This document shows, piece after piece, positions 62,446 to 64,000 of a stretch of 64,000 nt of DNA. Location of the stretch: assembly GCF_025717515.1 (NCBI RefSeq), contig NZ_JAJIRN010000005.1:186001-250000 (forward strand). The letters run 5' to 3'. The first letter of the stretch is position 1; each line of letters begins with the position of its first letter. The notes under the pieces are model-generated. The model was not told the origin of the DNA. It worked only from the letters and a program-made list of their open reading frames with translations, and did no database searches. The translations under genes were made by a program, and so were the position numbers. The stretch comes from Roseateles oligotrophus. Its GTDB lineage: Bacteria; Pseudomonadota; Gammaproteobacteria; Burkholderiales; Burkholderiaceae_C.

Positions 62446-63867
62446 CTAACTGCGCGCGCCACCGGAGCGTTTCGGGTCGGGCGGCTTCCTGACGAAGAAG
62501 CTGAACGGGTGCTCGAGCTTTTTCTCGAACTCCTGCACCTGCTTGATCACCGGCGGCGTGAACTTGAAGGCCGCCGGCAACAGCACCTTGCCGAGCGGGC
62601 TCAAGACCGGCCGGCTCAGCACCATGCCCGATTTGAGCTCGCTGGACGGCAGCTCCACATCGGCATTCGCCTCGGCCGTCAGCTCGACCAGCACCGCATC
62701 AAAGGCCTCGATCACCGCGGCCTCGTAGCGGCTGGCCAGTCCTTCATGCACGGCCGCCGCCGCCTCCTCGGTCGAAAATACCTTTTCGGCCAGGCGCCCG
62801 CTGATCAGCGACTCATAGGTGGCCGCCAGATTGACGATCTGCGCGCCCAGCGGCACCTCGGCGCCGCTCAGGCCATCGGGGAAGCCCTTGCCGTCGATGC
62901 GCTCGTATTGCGAGCGGATGATCTGCGCGCTTTGCTGCAGGCGCCCCAGCGGCAGCAGGGCCGCCTGCGCATGCTGCGGGTGCAGCTTGTAGAGCGCAAA
63001 CTCCTGGCCCGTCATCAGCGCCATATTCTTTTGCAGCAAATGGTCGGGCAGGCCGATCTTGCCGACCTCATGCAAGAGGCCGGCGTTGTAGATGTCGGTT
63101 TCTAGCGTGGCGTCCAGGCCCAGCTTGCCGGCGATGCGCCGCGCCAGATCGGCGACCCGGTGGCCATGGCCCGAGACGCTGCCGTCGCGCAGCTCCAGCA
63201 GCCCCGAGAACACGCTGATCGAGAGCGCAAAATTCTCCTCCAGCTGCAGATTGGCCGCGCCCAGGGCCTGGTTGGCCTGGGCCAATTGAGCGTTTGACTG
63301 TTCGAGCTCCAGCGTGCGTTCCTTGACCCGCAACTCCAACGCTTCATTGACGCCTTGCAACTGCCCATTGGCGTCTTGCAGCTGTGTGTTGAGTTCCAGC
63401 AGCTGCGCGTTGGCCTCTTGCAATTGCAGGTTCTGTGCCTGCGTCAGCGCGACCAGGCGGCGGTTTTCGCGCTCCAGCCCTTGGCGCTTGAGGCCGTCGC
63501 TGACCGACAGCAAGATGTCCTGATCATCCCAGGGCTTGGCGATATAACGGTGGATTTCACCGCGGTTGATGGCGTCTATGGTGGAGGATATGTCCGCATA
63601 GCCGGTCAGCAAGATGCGCACCACCTCGGGCCAGCGCTCGCGTACCTTTTCAAGAAACTGCACGCCGTCCATCTCCGGCATGCGCATGTCTGAGATCACC
63701 AGATCGACCGGCTCCAGCCCCATCAAGGCCAGGCCGGCCGCGCCGCTGTCGGCCATCAAGACCTTGTAGCCATGCGGGCGAAACAGGCGCCGCAAGGCGC
63801 TCAATATCGAGGGTTCGTCATCGACAAAGAGAATCACGACCGCCGATTCCGGCGCGGCTTCTTGCAT
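62446..63867 (-). CDS. Response regulator with degenerate HD-GYP output domain
   Basis: The 473-residue protein has a receiver domain (about 10-130) with DDEPS at 16-20 and Asp60 in VISDMRMPEMDG, a heptad-rich coiled coil (about 140-212) and an HD-GYP-like domain (about 215-400). In the latter the HD is HE (NAGLLHEVGKIGLPD, 266-267) and GYP is GFP (328-330), with the preceding HHE replaced by QYER. Such changes usually remove c-di-GMP phosphodiesterase activity. ATG 63867 is preceded by AAGGA; an ATG at 63933 would add 22 residues without a good Shine-Dalgarno. A protein-binding role is likely. Confidence 0.9.
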   Translation of the reverse strand: MQEAAPESAVVILFVDDEPSILSALRRLFRPHGYKVLMADSGAAGLALMGLEPVDLVISDMRMPEMDGVQFLEKVRERWPEVVRILLTGYADISSTIDAINRGEIHRYIAKPWDDQDILLSVSDGLKRQGLERENRRLVALTQAQNLQLQEANAQLLELNTQLQDANGQLQGVNEALELRVKERTLELEQSNAQLAQANQALGAANLQLEENFALSISVFSGLLELRDGSVSGHGHRVADLARRIAGKLGLDATLETDIYNAGLLHEVGKIGLPDHLLQKNMALMTGQEFALYKLHPQHAQAALLPLGRLQQSAQIIRSQYERIDGKGFPDGLSGAEVPLGAQIVNLAATYESLISGRLAEKVFSTEEAAAAVHEGLASRYEAAVIEAFDAVLVELTAEANADVELPSSELKSGMVLSRPVLSPLGKVLLPAAFKFTPPVIKQVQEFEKKLEHPFSFFVRKPPDPKRSGGARS

Positions 63868-64000
63868 GGACTGCATCCTTGAGTAGTGAGGATCTGGGCG
63901 AGGCTTGGCGGCACAAGCCAGATCAGCTGTCATCGGCCAAATAGGCGCCGGCTTAAATTTGTTGTGCGGTCAACCAGCCATGGGCGGGCAAACTGAGTTC
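63868..64000. other. Upstream region at the window edge
   Basis: About 133 bases lie upstream of the response regulator start. The AAGGA ribosome site is visible on the minus strand. I saw no other gene or convincing promoter before the window ends. Confidence 0.4.

Overview
The window is G+C-rich chromosomal DNA with short intergenic gaps. It looks like a betaproteobacterium of the order Burkholderiales, possibly a Roseateles/Leptothrix-type member. That placement is inferred from the rimP-nusA-infB-rbfA-truB-typA gene order, a Bug-type periplasmic receptor, and the paired mutase/carboxylase operon. No phage, transposase, CRISPR array or rRNA gene was seen. The only tRNA is tRNA-Ser(GGA).

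Region 1 (1-6125, plus strand) is a propionyl-CoA/methylmalonyl-CoA operon: the end of methylmalonyl-CoA mutase, a GNAT acetyltransferase, meaB, pccB, a small exported protein, pccA and a VOC (epimerase-like) protein, with most junctions overlapping. The first bases of pccA are duplicated about 119 bp upstream. Region 2 (6136-11897) holds a patatin-like lipase, a secreted M14 carboxypeptidase with PKD and PPC domains, an RDD membrane protein, and a MerR regulator next to an NAD(P)H oxidoreductase whose promoter carries an 18-bp palindrome. Region 3 (11902-25751) is mostly minus strand. It contains a Kv-type channel, a TAXI binding protein, and a periplasmic binding protein joined to a membrane diguanylate cyclase. 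It also has a metallophosphoesterase / Ser-Thr kinase-USP fusion / YkgJ operon, a KAS III-type synthase, PBP1a and a Bug receptor.

Region 4 (25826-44299) is core housekeeping: tRNA-Ser, NfeD/SPFH, a basic amino acid decarboxylase, fabI, the rimP to typA translation operon, an EamA transporter, a 3-hydroxyisobutyryl-CoA hydrolase-like protein, fhs and an orphan OmpR-type regulator. The rimP operon has a long leader containing an intrinsic terminator.

Region 5 (44317-59760) is an exopolysaccharide locus of the Wzx/Wzy type. In transcription order on the minus strand it encodes a flippase, an outer-membrane export lipoprotein, a PAS-PP2C-RsbW-like membrane regulator, six glycosyltransferases, two acyltransferases and a YcgR/PilZ c-di-GMP receptor; the Wzy-like polymerase is divergent. 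No polysaccharide copolymerase (Wzc) or priming glycosyltransferase is present. Region 6 (59801-64000) has a CBS protein, a PAS histidine kinase and a response regulator with a degenerate HD-GYP domain.

Surface behaviour and second-messenger control recur through the window (GGDEF with I-site, PilZ, degenerate HD-GYP, PP2C/RsbW fusion, Ser/Thr kinase). The least conventional parts are the orphan binding protein-GGDEF pair, the regulator embedded in the polysaccharide operon, the kinase-USP operon, the rimP leader and the pccA start duplication.
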